From: Spartobacteria bacterium LR76
GTDB taxonomy: Bacteria; Verrucomicrobiota; Verrucomicrobiia; Chthoniobacterales; Terrimicrobiaceae
Assembly: GCA_003054655.1 (NCBI GenBank)
Contig: QAYZ01000012.1
Span: 62,001 to 126,000, forward strand
DNA length: 64,000 nucleotides
Reading direction: 5' to 3'
Shown here: positions 9,227-18,417 of the stretch, piece by piece
Layout: each line of letters begins with the position of its first letter
How positions within the stretch are numbered: the first letter of the stretch is position 1
The notes under the pieces: generated by a model
The model's database searches: none
What the model was told of the DNA's origin: nothing
What the model saw: the letters and a program-made list of their open reading frames with translations, nothing else
Made by a program: the position numbers and the translations under genes

Positions 9227-9505
9227 ATGGCACGTTCGCTCAAAAAAGGCCCCTACGTGGAGTGGAAGCTCCTCGATAAAATCGACCGGATGAATGACTC
9301 CGGCGCCAAAAAGCCGATCAAGACCTGGTCGCGGCGCAGCACGGTGACCCCCGACTTTGTGGGCCACACCTTCAACGTGCACAACGGCAAGACCTTCATC
9401 CCTGTGTTCGTCACCGAAAACATGGTCGGACACAAGCTGGGTGAGTTCTCCCCGACCCGAATCTTTAAGAAACACGGTTCTCACACCGCTAAAGTGACCA
9501 AGTAA
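9227..9505 (+). CDS. rpsS: 30S ribosomal protein S19
   Basis: A 92-residue S19 of the 30S head. Recognised by [37 protein letters not shown] and [16 protein letters not shown]. It starts 2 bases after rplB in a taaccATG context. In most bacteria rplV follows directly; here an unrelated exported-protein gene begins 2 bases after the rpsS stop. Confidence 0.98.
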   Translation: MARSLKKGPYVEWKLLDKIDRMNDSGAKKPIKTWSRRSTVTPDFVGHTFNVHNGKTFIPVFVTENMVGHKLGEFSPTRIFKKHGSHTAKVTK

Positions 9506-9507
9506 CA

Positions 9508-10317
9508 ATGAGACTCGCTGCGATAGCGGCGGGACTTATCGCTCTCCTCCTGGCCGTAAGGTCGGAGGCACAGAGCAGCCGATCTTTGACAGACTCTGAT
9601 AGTGGTACTCTCCTCGCGCAGGGGGTCACGATAACCGTGCCCACGAGCGAAGAGAACAGCTCCAATGATATTGGCGACGAAAGCCTGCAGGAGAAAGTGA
9701 TCCTGCTGCGATCGAGCGTCAAATCGCTGACGGACAGCCTGGCCATCGCAAATGCGGAGGCCGAGATGTTCAAGCGCCAGTCTGCCGATCTCGCAATGAA
9801 ACTCGAGGCCCTGGGTGTCCCAGGTGCCGAAAAGGATCAAAGCAAAGTCGAGCAGCGCCTGCTTTCCGCTGTCCGCGACCTCCGATTGCTCAAGCAGCAA
9901 AACGAAGACGCGGTCAACCAGTTGGTGAGACTGACCGAAGCCGTACAGGTGCTCCTGAAAAGCACCGAACAGATCGACCCGCAGATCCGCATGACGGTGG
10001 AGACCGAATTGCGCAAGACCAACGAAGTGCTCGGCACTCCGGCGGCGGTGAAAGCCAGTGCGGTCGAAGCCACCCTCAACGATGGAATGGTCCTGGATGT
10101 GAAAGAGGATCTTTCGCTCATCGTCGCCAACATCGGCGAAAAACAGGGGGTGAAAATCGGCATGCCCTTCCAGATCTGGAGGGACAACAAGGTGGTGGGC
10201 GAGGTGCGCGTCATCGACGTACGCGATCGCATCAGTGGAGCAATCATTCAGAGTCTCGCATCGGAGAAAGAGCCGATCAAAACCGGCGACCGCCTCAAGG
10301 TGGACGCCCGGCAGTAG
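9508..10317 (+). CDS. exported coiled-coil protein inserted in the S10 operon
   Basis: A 269-residue protein I do not recognise as a named family. It has an N-terminal signal peptide (about 1-21, hydrophobic AAIAAGLIALLLAV then SEA/QS cleavage) and a charged linker. A predicted coiled coil spans about 58-165. The C-terminal domain (about 195-268, pattern VANIGEKQGVKIGMPFQIW, VGEVRVIDV, KTGDRLKV) has the look of small beta-barrel domains seen at the end of some envelope and flagellar accessory proteins. The gene sits 2 bases after rpsS and 30 bases before rplV in the same direction, so it is almost certainly co-transcribed with ribosomal genes. Its start context (taacaATG) matches that of rplV. 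It is probably periplasmic; the function is unknown. Confidence 0.88.
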   Translation: MRLAAIAAGLIALLLAVRSEAQSSRSLTDSDSGTLLAQGVTITVPTSEENSSNDIGDESLQEKVILLRSSVKSLTDSLAIANAEAEMFKRQSADLAMKLEALGVPGAEKDQSKVEQRLLSAVRDLRLLKQQNEDAVNQLVRLTEAVQVLLKSTEQIDPQIRMTVETELRKTNEVLGTPAAVKASAVEATLNDGMVLDVKEDLSLIVANIGEKQGVKIGMPFQIWRDNKVVGEVRVIDVRDRISGAIIQSLASEKEPIKTGDRLKVDARQ

Positions 10318-10347
10318 ACGGCGAAAAACCAAATAACTAAGACAACA

Positions 10348-10830
10348 ATGCAGGTTAAATCGATCTACCGCAATGCGCGGATCTCGGCCTTCAAGGCTCG
10401 CGAGGTCACGCGGGAAATTCAGGGTCTTCCGGCTACGGACGCCCTGGACTTGCTCCGCTTTGTGCCCAAGAAGGCAGCCGAGCTTATCTTCAAGACGCTC
10501 TCGAGCGCGATTGCGAACGCCGAGAACAATAACAACCTCAATGTTGCCAATCTGGTCGTCCAGGAAGCCGTTGTGGGCGAAGGGCCGACCTTCAAGCGTT
10601 TCCAGCCCAAGGCCCGCGGCAGCGCAGGCCCGATCCGCAAGCGCACGAGCCACATCCGCATCGTTCTGACCGACGAGGTGGAGATCAAGCGCCGCGAGGA
10701 CAAGGCTGCGAAAAAATCCAAGAAACCCGCCGCCAAAAAGACCGGCGCCAAGAAGACCACTGCCGCCGCAAAATCGGCTGCTACCGAGACCGCCGCTCCC
10801 GAGACGACGGCCACCGAAACCAAGGAATAA
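10348..10830 (+). CDS. rplV: 50S ribosomal protein L22 with basic C-terminal tail
   Basis: L22 contacts all 23S domains and the exit tunnel. The core spans about residues 1-113 ([50 protein letters not shown]). After it comes a roughly 45-residue Lys/Ala/Thr-rich low-complexity tail ([15 protein letters not shown] then acidic [14 protein letters not shown]) that is absent from typical 110-residue L22. It follows the inserted exported-protein gene rather than rpsS. Confidence 0.97.
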   Translation: MQVKSIYRNARISAFKAREVTREIQGLPATDALDLLRFVPKKAAELIFKTLSSAIANAENNNNLNVANLVVQEAVVGEGPTFKRFQPKARGSAGPIRKRTSHIRIVLTDEVEIKRREDKAAKKSKKPAAKKTGAKKTTAAAKSAATETAAPETTATETKE

Positions 10831-10832
10831 TC

Positions 10833-11597
10833 ATGGGACAGAAAGTCAATCCAATCGGCTTCCGCCTTCCGATCAGCCGCGACTGGTCGTCGCGCTGGTA
10901 CGCCTCGCGCAAGGATTTCGCCGACTACCTCTTTGCGGACGGCAAGATCCGTGAGTTCCTCAAGAAGAAGCTCCGTCAGGCCGCTGTGGCCCGCATCGTC
11001 ATCGAACGCGCCTGGAACAGCCTGCGCGTGACCATTCACACCGCCCGCCCGGGTGTGGTCATCGGCCGCAAGGGTTCCGAGATCGAGAAGATGACCGAGG
11101 AGATTTCCCGTCTCGCCGGTGGCAAGCAGGTGAAGATCGACATCGTCGAGATCAAGACGCCCGACACCGACGCTCAGCTCGTCGCGGAGAACGTCGCCTC
11201 GCAGCTCGAGCGCCGCATTTCCTTCCGCCGCGCCATGAAGCGCGCCGTGCAGCTCGCCATGGAACAGGGCGCTCTCGGCATCAAGATCCGCTGCTCCGGC
11301 CGCCTCGGCGGTGCGGAAATCGCCCGTACCGAGTGGTACCGCGAAGGCAAGATCCCGCTTCATACCATGCGCCAGCCGATCGACTACGGCTTCACCGAAG
11401 CCAACACGATCGCCGGCAAGATCGGCATCAAATGCTGGGTCTGCAAAAAGCCGGATCGCCCGGAAGACCAGCAGCAGGACGGCCAGGCCGACCAGCCGGC
11501 TCCCCGCCGCGAGCGTGGACCCCGCGGTCGTCGTAATAACAACGACTCTGCGCCCGCCGCCCCGGCCCCTGCTCAGAACGCACCCGCCAACGCTTAA
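10833..11597 (+). CDS. rpsC: 30S ribosomal protein S3
   Basis: S3 forms part of the mRNA entry channel. It starts [22 protein letters not shown] and contains the KH-domain motif [13 protein letters not shown] and the C-terminal [21 protein letters not shown] signature. Unlike the usual 210-230 residue protein it carries a roughly 45-residue Gln/Pro/Arg/Ala-rich tail (about 210-254). It starts 2 bases after rplV. Confidence 0.98.
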   Translation: MGQKVNPIGFRLPISRDWSSRWYASRKDFADYLFADGKIREFLKKKLRQAAVARIVIERAWNSLRVTIHTARPGVVIGRKGSEIEKMTEEISRLAGGKQVKIDIVEIKTPDTDAQLVAENVASQLERRISFRRAMKRAVQLAMEQGALGIKIRCSGRLGGAEIARTEWYREGKIPLHTMRQPIDYGFTEANTIAGKIGIKCWVCKKPDRPEDQQQDGQADQPAPRRERGPRGRRNNNDSAPAAPAPAQNAPANA

Positions 11598-11618
11598 TTT
11601 TTAGGAGGATAGAGAGCC

Positions 11619-12041
11619 ATGCCATTGATGCCCAAACGCGTGAAGTATCGCAAAACCCAGCGCGGAAGCCGCTCGGGGAACGCCTCACGTACGCTCAAAA
11701 TTGACTTCGGCGAATTCGGGTTGCAAACCCTCGAGCGCGCCTGGATCACAAACACCCAGATCGAAGCCGCCCGTGTTGCCATGACCCGCAACATGAAGCG
11801 TAAAGGAAAGCTCTGGATCCGTATTTTCCCCGACAAGTCCGTCACCGCCCGCCCGCCGGAAACCCGAATGGGTAAAGGTAAGGGCCAGCCCGAGTACTGG
11901 GTGGCCGTTGTCCGTCCGGGCAACGTGCTGTTCGAACTCGACGGCGTGCCGGAATCCGTCGCCCGCGAGTCCCTGCGTCTCGCCGCCAACAAGCTGCCCG
12001 TGCGTACGCGCTTCGTCGCCCGCCACCACGCTGTCAAATAA
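11619..12041 (+). CDS. rplP: 50S ribosomal protein L16
   Basis: A 140-residue L16 that helps position A-site tRNA. It has [51 protein letters not shown] and [18 protein letters not shown] strong Shine-Dalgarno (TAGGAGG) precedes it at about 11602-11608, one of the few in the operon. An in-frame ATG three codons later would also give a normal L16. Confidence 0.98.
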   Translation: MPLMPKRVKYRKTQRGSRSGNASRTLKIDFGEFGLQTLERAWITNTQIEAARVAMTRNMKRKGKLWIRIFPDKSVTARPPETRMGKGKGQPEYWVAVVRPGNVLFELDGVPESVARESLRLAANKLPVRTRFVARHHAVK

Positions 12042-12050
12042 TCCTGAGCC

Positions 12051-12260
12051 ATGAGCAAGATCGTCGATTTCAAGGAGCTCACCATCAAGGAGCTCGAAGC
12101 TCGCAAGAGCGAACTGCGCCACGAGGCGTTCAACCTGCGCATCCAGCAGCAGGGTGGCCAGCTCGAGAAACCCCATCTGCTTCGTAGCATTCGTCGCGAT
12201 GCCGCCCGCATCGAGACCGTGCTGACCGAGAAGCGCAACGCGGCCAAGTCCGCCAAGTAA
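12051..12260 (+). CDS. rpmC: 50S ribosomal protein L29
   Basis: A 69-residue L29 near the exit tunnel, a helical hairpin. Recognised by [26 protein letters not shown] and [17 protein letters not shown]. It starts in a gagccATG context 9 bases after rplP. Confidence 0.96.
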   Translation: MSKIVDFKELTIKELEARKSELRHEAFNLRIQQQGGQLEKPHLLRSIRRDAARIETVLTEKRNAAKSAK

Positions 12261-12262
12261 CC

Positions 12263-12550
12263 ATGAGCGAAGAAGTTTCTACTACAACGACCGCCCCGGA
12301 GCGTGAGCGCAACCTGCGCAAGACCCGCGTCGGCGAAGTCGTCTCCAGCGCGATGGACAAAACCATCGTCGTCCGCACCGTCACCCGTGTGCCCCACCCG
12401 AAGTTTGGCAAGATCACCAAGCTGGTGAAAAAGTTCTACGTCCACGACGAAAAGAACGAAGCCAAGGTGGGCGATCGTGTGAGCATCGCGGAAACCCGCC
12501 CGCTCTCGCGCCTCAAGCGCTGGCGCCTCGTTGAAATCCTCAAACACTAA
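12263..12550 (+). CDS. rpsQ: 30S ribosomal protein S17
   Basis: A 95-residue S17, an OB-fold early 16S binder. Recognised by [39 protein letters not shown] and the signature [24 protein letters not shown]. It has a short Thr/Glu-rich N-terminal extension (about 12 residues). It starts 2 bases after rpmC with context taaccATG. Confidence 0.97.
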   Translation: MSEEVSTTTTAPERERNLRKTRVGEVVSSAMDKTIVVRTVTRVPHPKFGKITKLVKKFYVHDEKNEAKVGDRVSIAETRPLSRLKRWRLVEILKH

Positions 12551-12565
12551 CTTTCCGACTCCGCT

Positions 12566-12931
12566 ATGATTCAGATTCGCTCCCGCCTCGACGTTGCCGA
12601 TAATACCGGCGCCCGCATGGCTACGATGATCGGCGTGATCGGCAAGCCCACCCGCACGGCTCACGTCGGTGACATCATCACCGCCAACGTGAAGGAAGCC
12701 TCCTCTGGCGGCACCGTGAAAAAGGGTGACGTGGTCCGCGCGGTCATCGTGCGCTCCAAGCATCCCGTTAAGCGCGAAGACGGTTCGTACCTTCGTTTTG
12801 ACAACAACGCCATTGTCATCATCGACAAGGACTCGAACCCCCGCGGCACTCGTATCTTCGGCCCTGTGGCCCGCGAGCTCCGTGAGAAGAACTTCATGAA
12901 GATCATTTCCCTGGCGCCCGAAGTCCTATGA
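12566..12931 (+). CDS. rplN: 50S ribosomal protein L14
   Basis: A 121-residue L14 at the subunit interface. It has [52 protein letters not shown] and the C-terminal [29 protein letters not shown]. The last four bases overlap the rplX start. Confidence 0.98.
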   Translation: MIQIRSRLDVADNTGARMATMIGVIGKPTRTAHVGDIITANVKEASSGGTVKKGDVVRAVIVRSKHPVKREDGSYLRFDNNAIVIIDKDSNPRGTRIFGPVARELREKNFMKIISLAPEVL

Positions 12932-13200
12932 GCACTGTCAAAACCCATGTCCGTCGCGGCGACACCGTCCAGGTGATCTCCGGCAACCACCGTGGTTCGG
13001 CCGGCAAGATCCTTCAGGTGAACCCGACCAAGTCGCAGGTCATCATCGAGGGCGTGCGCATGATCAAAAAGCATCAGCGCAAGACCCAGGACAACCCCAA
13101 CGGCGCCATCATTGAACGCGAAGGCCCGATTCACATCTCCAATGTGAAAGTCGTCGAGCGCGCCACCACCGAGAAGAAGGCGAAGAAGAAAGCCGCCTAA
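12928..13200 (+). CDS. rplX: 50S ribosomal protein L24
   Basis: A 90-residue L24, an assembly initiator with a KOW domain ([23 protein letters not shown], about 7-29), followed by [25 protein letters not shown]. It has a Lys-rich end (EKKAKKKAA). It overlaps rplN by 4 bases (ATGA), indicating coupling. Confidence 0.97.
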   Translation: MSTVKTHVRRGDTVQVISGNHRGSAGKILQVNPTKSQVIIEGVRMIKKHQRKTQDNPNGAIIEREGPIHISNVKVVERATTEKKAKKKAA

Positions 13201-13210
13201 ATAAACCACC

Positions 13211-13825
13211 ATGGCTACCCAACTCGATCCCGAGCTTTACACAGAATACAAGACGCGCGTCGTGCCCGCTTTGCGCGAGAAGCACGGTTACAAGAACATT
13301 CACCAGATCCCCAAGATCGAGAAGGTGGTGGTCAACAGTTCCGTGGGTGCAGGCGCCGACAGCAAAGAGGCGCTGGAAGTCGCCAAGTCGGAAATCGCCC
13401 TCATCACCGGCCAGCGTCCGATTGCCACGATCTCCAAGAAGAGCATCGCGAACTTCAAGCTGCGCCAGGGACAGGCGATCGGAGCGAAGGTGACCCTTCG
13501 CGGCCGTACGATGTATGAGTTCCTCGAGCGTCTCATCAAGATGTCGCTCCCGCGCATCCGCGACTTCCGCGGCGTGTCGACCAAGGCCTTCGACGGCAAT
13601 GGCAACTACACGCTCGGCGTCACTGACCAGTCCATTTTCCCTGAAGTCGAACTCGACAAAATCAAACGCAACATCGGTTTTGACATCACCATTGTCACGA
13701 CCGCGCGCACAAACGAGGAAGCCAAGTCGCTTCTGACGGAGCTGGGCATGCCCTTCTCCGACAAGAAGAAACCGGCTCCCGCGCCCAAAACCGAGGAGCA
13801 GCAAGAGGAAGCCACGGCTGCCTAA
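13211..13825 (+). CDS. rplE: 50S ribosomal protein L5
   Basis: L5 binds 5S rRNA in the central protuberance. Recognised by KYKNIHQIPKIEKVVVNSSVG-like sequence, ALITGQRPIATISKKSIANFKLRQG and RIRDFRGVSTKAFDGNGNYTLGV. The core is about 180 residues, followed by a Pro/Glu/Ala tail (APAPKTEEQQEEATAA). Only 16 bases separate it from rpsH: the rpsN gene that normally lies here is absent. Confidence 0.97.
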   Translation: MATQLDPELYTEYKTRVVPALREKHGYKNIHQIPKIEKVVVNSSVGAGADSKEALEVAKSEIALITGQRPIATISKKSIANFKLRQGQAIGAKVTLRGRTMYEFLERLIKMSLPRIRDFRGVSTKAFDGNGNYTLGVTDQSIFPEVELDKIKRNIGFDITIVTTARTNEEAKSLLTELGMPFSDKKKPAPAPKTEEQQEEATAA

Positions 13826-13841
13826 CTACTGCTACACATAA

Positions 13842-14234
13842 ATGACCGATCCCATCGCAGATATGCTCACCCGCTTGCGCAACGCCTCGAGCGCCCGCAA
13901 GACGGAATTCCTGGTTCCTTACTCCAAACTCAAGAGTGAGATCGCCCGTATCCTCCTGAAGGAAGGATATATCGAGGGCTTTGAACTCGAGACCCCGGAG
14001 AAGGGCAGCCCGCAGCTCCGCATTCGCAACAAGTTTGTTAACAAGACAGCCGCCATCGCCGGCCTAAAGCGCGTCAGCAAGCCGGGTCTCCGCCGTTATG
14101 TCGGAGCCACGGAAGTGCCCCGCGTCCTCGGCGGCATGGGCATCGCCGTCCTCTCGACCTCGCGTGGGATCCTCACCGGTCAGGAAGCTCGCAAGCAAAA
14201 CGTTGGCGGGGAACTCCTCGCCTACATCTGGTAA
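13842..14234 (+). CDS. rpsH: 30S ribosomal protein S8
   Basis: A 130-residue S8, which binds central 16S rRNA and in E. coli regulates the spc operon. It starts MTDPIADMLTRLRNA and ends with the STSRGILTGQEARKQNVGGELLAYIW signature. It directly follows rplE. Confidence 0.98.
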   Translation: MTDPIADMLTRLRNASSARKTEFLVPYSKLKSEIARILLKEGYIEGFELETPEKGSPQLRIRNKFVNKTAAIAGLKRVSKPGLRRYVGATEVPRVLGGMGIAVLSTSRGILTGQEARKQNVGGELLAYIW

Positions 14235-14240
14235 TCAGCC

Positions 14241-14780
14241 ATGTCACGTATCGGCAAAAAACCCATTGAAGTGTCCGCCAAGGTCAAAGTGGCGGTCGGC
14301 AGCGAAGGTGCCGTGACGGTGGAAGGACCCAAGGGCAAGTTGTCCTGGACTCTTCCGAAGGCTGTCAGCGCCCGCCTCGAAGGCAGCACGCTCACGGTCG
14401 ACCGGGCGGATGAAACCCGCCAGTCGAAGGCCCTCCATGGCCTGAGCCGCTCTCTCCTCGCCAATATGATCGTTGGCGTCGAGCAGGGCTTCCGCAAGGA
14501 TCTTGAGATCCAGGGCGTCGGCTTCAAAGCCGCTGTCCAGGGCGACAAGCTCAACCTCAGCCTCGGCAAGTCCCACCCGATCCTCTTCAGCATTCCGAAG
14601 GAAGTGAAGATCACGGTCGCGGACAACACCAAGATCGCCATCGAAGGCATCGATAAACATCTCGTCGGGCAGACCGCTGCCGACATCCGCGCGTACTACC
14701 CGCCCGAGCCTTACAAGGGCAAGGGCATCCGCTTCGCCGGAGAACAAATCCGCCGCAAGGAAGGCAAAACCGTCCAGTAA
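14241..14780 (+). CDS. rplF: 50S ribosomal protein L6
   Basis: A 179-residue L6 near the factor-binding site. It starts MSRIGKKPIEVSAKVKV and carries the second-domain signature YYPPEPYKGKGIRFAGEQIRRKEGK. It starts in a cagccATG context 6 bases after rpsH. Confidence 0.98.
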   Translation: MSRIGKKPIEVSAKVKVAVGSEGAVTVEGPKGKLSWTLPKAVSARLEGSTLTVDRADETRQSKALHGLSRSLLANMIVGVEQGFRKDLEIQGVGFKAAVQGDKLNLSLGKSHPILFSIPKEVKITVADNTKIAIEGIDKHLVGQTAADIRAYYPPEPYKGKGIRFAGEQIRRKEGKTVQ

Positions 14781-14783
14781 GCC

Positions 14784-15146
14784 ATGGCCGAAAAGCAATC
14801 CAACAAACGTCAACTCCGTCACGTGCGCCTTCGCAAGAAGGTCGCCGGAACCACCGAGCGCCCCCGCCTGGCAGTTCACTTCTCGGAGCGTCACATCACC
14901 GCCCAGGTCATCGACGACACGATCGGCAAGACGGTCGCCTCCGTGCACACCACGGAATCCGAGCTTCGCTCCGACAAGACCGCCCGGGCGAACGTGGAAA
15001 CCGCCGTCAAGGTGGGCAAACTCATCGCCGAGCGCGTTTCTTCCAAGAACGTGAAGAAGGTCGTATTCGACCGCGGCGGTTTCAAATATCACGGCAAGGT
15101 GAAGGCTCTGGCCGACGCCGCCCGTGAAGCAGGACTCGAATTCTAA
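14784..15146 (+). CDS. rplR: 50S ribosomal protein L18
   Basis: A 120-residue L18 that binds 5S rRNA. It has [34 protein letters not shown] and [28 protein letters not shown]. It begins 3 bases after rplF with context aagccATG. Confidence 0.97.
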   Translation: MAEKQSNKRQLRHVRLRKKVAGTTERPRLAVHFSERHITAQVIDDTIGKTVASVHTTESELRSDKTARANVETAVKVGKLIAERVSSKNVKKVVFDRGGFKYHGKVKALADAAREAGLEF

Positions 15147-15152
15147 AAGACC

Positions 15153-15704
15153 ATGGCTCCTCCAAGAAAACACAACAATCATCGCTCCAACGACAACTCC
15201 GACAAGGAGCCCAAGGAGACGACAGAGAAGGTGGTCTTCATCAATCGATGCGCCAAGGTCGTGAAGGGCGGACGCCGCTTCAGCTTCAGCGCGCTCATCG
15301 TTTCTGGAAACCACAAGGGCCGCGTGGGTATCGGCTTCGGCAAGGCCAATGAGGTCAGCGAAGCGATCCGCAAGGCGACTGAGTCGGCCAAGAAGCACAT
15401 GCTCGACATCGCCGTGCACGAAAACACGATCCCGCATGAGGTGATCGGCGAGTTCGGCGGCGGTCGAGTGCTGCTCCGTCCCGCCTCGCCTGGTACCGGC
15501 ATCATCGCCGGTGGTGCTGTGCGTGCGGTCATCGAGGCTGTGGGCATCCGCGACGTCCTCGCGAAGTCCCTCGGCTCCAGCAACCCGTCCAACGTGTCCA
15601 AGGCCACCCTCGAGGCGCTCACCGCGCTTCGTCCGAAAGAAGCCATCTTCAAAATCCGCGGCAAGGAGATCAAGCCCAAGGCTGCTCAACCCGTCGCCGC
15701 TTAA
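15153..15704 (+). CDS. rpsE: 30S ribosomal protein S5
   Basis: A 183-residue S5 important for decoding fidelity. The double-stranded-RNA-binding-like N domain has [24 protein letters not shown] and [21 protein letters not shown], followed by the [32 protein letters not shown] signature. It has a roughly 25-residue charged N-terminal extension. rplO follows after 3 bases; the rpmD gene usually found between is absent. Confidence 0.98.
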   Translation: MAPPRKHNNHRSNDNSDKEPKETTEKVVFINRCAKVVKGGRRFSFSALIVSGNHKGRVGIGFGKANEVSEAIRKATESAKKHMLDIAVHENTIPHEVIGEFGGGRVLLRPASPGTGIIAGGAVRAVIEAVGIRDVLAKSLGSSNPSNVSKATLEALTALRPKEAIFKIRGKEIKPKAAQPVAA

Positions 15705-15707
15705 TCC

Positions 15708-16181
15708 ATGAGACTGCACGATCTTAAACCCAATCCTGGTGCCAAGCACCGCCGCAAGCGTCTCGGTATCGGTGAGAGCTCCGGCAAAGGTAAAACCTCG
15801 GGCAAAGGCCACAAGGGTCAGAAGGCCCGCTCCGGTGGCAGCATCCGCCTCGGTTTCGAAGGCGGCCAGATGCCCCTCTACCGTCAGCTCGCCAAGCGCG
15901 GCTTCAATAACACCGCCTTCAAGACGGTCTACGGTGTCGTGAACATCGACGACCTCGAGAAGCGCTTTGAAGACGGCGCCGCCATCAACGAGAAGCTTCT
16001 CCGTGGTTCGGGCCTTATCAAGGGCACGTTCGACGGCGTGAAAGTCCTCGGCCGTGGCGAGACCACAAAAAAATTCCACCTGGAAGTGGACAGCATCAGC
16101 GCCTCTGCCAAAGAGAAGATCGAAAAGGCAGGCGGCTCGGTGACGTTGACTCGGAAGCCGGAAACGGCTAGCGGGAAGTAG
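15708..16181 (+). CDS. rplO: 50S ribosomal protein L15
   Basis: A 157-residue L15, a late assembly protein. It has MRLHDLKPNPGAKHRRKRLGIG, the Gly-rich GKTSGKGHKGQKARSGGSIRLGFEGGQMPLYRQLAKRGF and LRGSGLIKGTFDGVKVLGRGE. A strong 9-bp hairpin covers its stop codon. Confidence 0.98.
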   Translation: MRLHDLKPNPGAKHRRKRLGIGESSGKGKTSGKGHKGQKARSGGSIRLGFEGGQMPLYRQLAKRGFNNTAFKTVYGVVNIDDLEKRFEDGAAINEKLLRGSGLIKGTFDGVKVLGRGETTKKFHLEVDSISASAKEKIEKAGGSVTLTRKPETASGK

Positions 16182-16194
16182 TTTTTTCCCGCTA
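16169..16194 (+). promoter_or_regulatory. 9-bp hairpin spanning the rplO stop, upstream of secY
   Basis: TAGCGGGAA and TTCCCGCTA pair perfectly around an 8-base loop, with the rplO TAG (16179-16181) inside the loop. No T-run follows, so it is not a classical terminator on the plus strand. It may be an mRNA-processing or attenuation element that sets secY level relative to ribosomal genes. The role is inferred. Confidence 0.5.
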
Positions 16195-16210
16195 ACCTTT
16201 CTCTCTCCCG

Positions 16211-17716
16211 ATGATCTCTGCCTTCACCAACATCTTTAAGATTCCGGAACTTCGTCAGCGTGTTCTCTTCACGCTGGCGATGATCATCATCATTCGTGCT
16301 GGCTCCGCCATCACGACGCCCGGTGTGAATGCAGAGGTGCTGCGGCAATGGTTCGAGCACGCGGGGTCCAATCCCGCGGGCGGCATTGCGGCATTGTTCA
16401 ACCTGTTCAGCGGCGGTTCCTTGGCGCATTGCGCCATCTTCTCGCTTGGCGTGATGCCGTACATCAGTGCGTCCATCATGCTGCAGCTCCTCACTGCGGT
16501 CATCCCGCAGCTCGGCAAGCTCTCCCGCGAGGACGGCGGCCGCCGCAAGATCATGCAGTACACGCGTTACGCGACGATCGTGCTCTGCGTGTTCCAGGGC
16601 TTTCTCCTGGCGAAGTCGCTGGAGAACCCCCAGGCCAATCCTTTCCTGCCTGGCATCGTCGATACGATGAACCGCCTCGGCATGGCGCTGGTTCCAGTGC
16701 CAGGATGGCAATTCCAGGTTATTACCATCCTGACCCTTACGGCGGGTACGATGTTCCTCATGTGGCTGGGCGACCAGATCACGGAGCGAGGCATCGGTAA
16801 TGGCGTCTCGCTTATCATTACCGTGGGTATCCTGGCGCAGCTCCCGGCTGGCCTGGTGTTTGCCTGGCGGACGTTCGTACCCTCGGGTGCGGCCCAGCAG
16901 GCAAATGTGAGCCCGATCGTCTTGGTGCTCCTGTGCCTGTTCCTTGTCTTCGTCATTGCCTCGGTCATCGCGGTGACTCAAGCCCAGCGAAAGATCAGCA
17001 TCCAGTACGCCAAGCGCGTGGTGGGTCGCAAGGTCTACGGCGGCCAGACGCAGTACATGCCTCTGAAGGTCAACTACGCGGGTGTGATGCCGATCATCTT
17101 CGCTCAGGCCATCCTGCTCTTCCCTTCGACCATCATCAACATGGCGTTCCCGCAGAATCCTACTGCGCAGTGGCTCGCCAATATGCTGGCCGTGGGATGG
17201 CTGCATTACGTGCTCTTCGGAGCGATGATTTTCTTCTTCAGCTATTTCTGGGTGGCTACCCAGTTCCAGCCGGTCCAGATCGCTGATGATCTTAAGAAAT
17301 ACGGTGGCTTCATTCCGGGCGTGCGACCGGGCAAGCCGACAGCCGACTTCCTCGACTTCACGATGTCGCGGTTGACGTTTGCCGGAGCCATCTTCCTCAC
17401 GGTCATTGCGGTGTTGCCGCAGCTCCTTTCCCAGTGGCTGCGCGTCCCGTACATGACCGCTCAATTCTTCGGCGGCACAGGTGTACTGATTATCGTTGGC
17501 GTCGTGCTTGATACGATGCGCCAGATCGAAACTCACCTGCTGCAGCGCCATTACGATGGATTCCTGCGCAAAGGCAAGATCCGTGGGGCTCGCGACTCTC
17601 GCCCCCGCATGGGATCGGGCCAGGTCCTCGACGATAGCAAGCTCGTTCTGATCTACGCTTTTGTCGGCCTCATTGTGATCGCAGGCGTGACCGTCCTCGC
17701 CTTGCGACCGCGGTAG
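16211..17716 (+). CDS. secY: preprotein translocase subunit SecY
   Basis: The central channel of the Sec translocon in the inner membrane, ten transmembrane helices. It begins with the typical NIFKIPELRQRVLFTLAMI segment and has SAITTPGVNAEVL (plug side), FSLGVMPYISASIMLQLL (TM2) and ERGIGNGVSLII. The C5 loop sequence GGFIPGVRPGKPTADFLD and C-terminal KGKIRGAR are present. At 501 residues it is longer than E. coli SecY (443), due mostly to longer loops in the first half. It sits in the classical spc position. Confidence 0.98.
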   Translation: MISAFTNIFKIPELRQRVLFTLAMIIIIRAGSAITTPGVNAEVLRQWFEHAGSNPAGGIAALFNLFSGGSLAHCAIFSLGVMPYISASIMLQLLTAVIPQLGKLSREDGGRRKIMQYTRYATIVLCVFQGFLLAKSLENPQANPFLPGIVDTMNRLGMALVPVPGWQFQVITILTLTAGTMFLMWLGDQITERGIGNGVSLIITVGILAQLPAGLVFAWRTFVPSGAAQQANVSPIVLVLLCLFLVFVIASVIAVTQAQRKISIQYAKRVVGRKVYGGQTQYMPLKVNYAGVMPIIFAQAILLFPSTIINMAFPQNPTAQWLANMLAVGWLHYVLFGAMIFFFSYFWVATQFQPVQIADDLKKYGGFIPGVRPGKPTADFLDFTMSRLTFAGAIFLTVIAVLPQLLSQWLRVPYMTAQFFGGTGVLIIVGVVLDTMRQIETHLLQRHYDGFLRKGKIRGARDSRPRMGSGQVLDDSKLVLIYAFVGLIVIAGVTVLALRPR

Positions 17717-17721
17717 AGGCC

Positions 17722-18417
17722 ATGAAAAATCGGATCGTACTCCTCGGCCCGCCTGCTACAGGCAAGGGCACGCAAGCTGCTCTCCTCTCGGCGACGTTTG
17801 GAATCCCGGCAGCTTCGACCGGAGCCATGCTCCGCGAGGAGAAGGCGCGTGGAAGCGCCGCGGGCATCGAGGCGGCCAGGTGGACCGACCGCGGCATGCT
17901 TTTCCCGGACGATCTCGCTCTGCGTGTCGTGTGGCAGTGGATCGATGGCCGGGAGCGTTTCATTCTTGATGGATTTCCCCGTACCAAGGGCCAGGCCGAG
18001 ACCTTCGACGCCGGATTGAAGGAACGCAACCTCGACCTGGACGTGGTGTATTTCCTCGACCTGCCCGAGGACATCATCCGCGAGCGCATGTGCAGCCGCC
18101 TGACGTGCACGAAGTGCAGCGCGGTATACAATGAGACCTTTCATAAGGTGACGGTCGACACTCCGTGCCCGGCCTGCGGTTCGCCGCTTGCCCGTCGCGC
18201 CGACGACACCCACGAGGCGCTCGACAGCCGCATGACCCAGTACCGTGAGCACACGCTGCCGGTCGTGGAGCATTACCGCGCCACCGGTTTGCTCAAGACG
18301 ATCGACGCCCGCCCGGGTCGCGACGCCATTTTCCAGACTCTGTACCGGGACATCTCCGGCAATGAACTACCCGCCAACTCGCAAGAGGTGCGCGCAGCCT
18401 TGGAGGCGCTCGCATGA
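17722..18417 (+). CDS. adk: adenylate kinase, zinc-lid type
   Basis: Catalyses ATP + AMP to 2 ADP. The P-loop reads LLGPPATGKGTQAA (about 7-20) rather than the commoner GPPGAGKGT, but keeps the Gly-Lys-Gly-Thr end. DGFPRTKGQA is the AMP-site motif. The lid (about 128-158) has paired CTKC and CPAC, so it should bind zinc. The second half (HTLPVVEHYRATG) is normal. It is 231 residues, slightly longer than the usual 215. It lies between secY and map, and its end overlaps the map start by 4 bases. Confidence 0.95.
   Translation: MKNRIVLLGPPATGKGTQAALLSATFGIPAASTGAMLREEKARGSAAGIEAARWTDRGMLFPDDLALRVVWQWIDGRERFILDGFPRTKGQAETFDAGLKERNLDLDVVYFLDLPEDIIRERMCSRLTCTKCSAVYNETFHKVTVDTPCPACGSPLARRADDTHEALDSRMTQYREHTLPVVEHYRATGLLKTIDARPGRDAIFQTLYRDISGNELPANSQEVRAALEALA

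Noticed and set aside
14244-16079. Long open frame on the minus strand (611 codons) across the L6-L15 genes
   Set aside because: It is antisense to four confidently assigned ribosomal protein genes, has no family resemblance, and is explained by the high GC of the coding strand.
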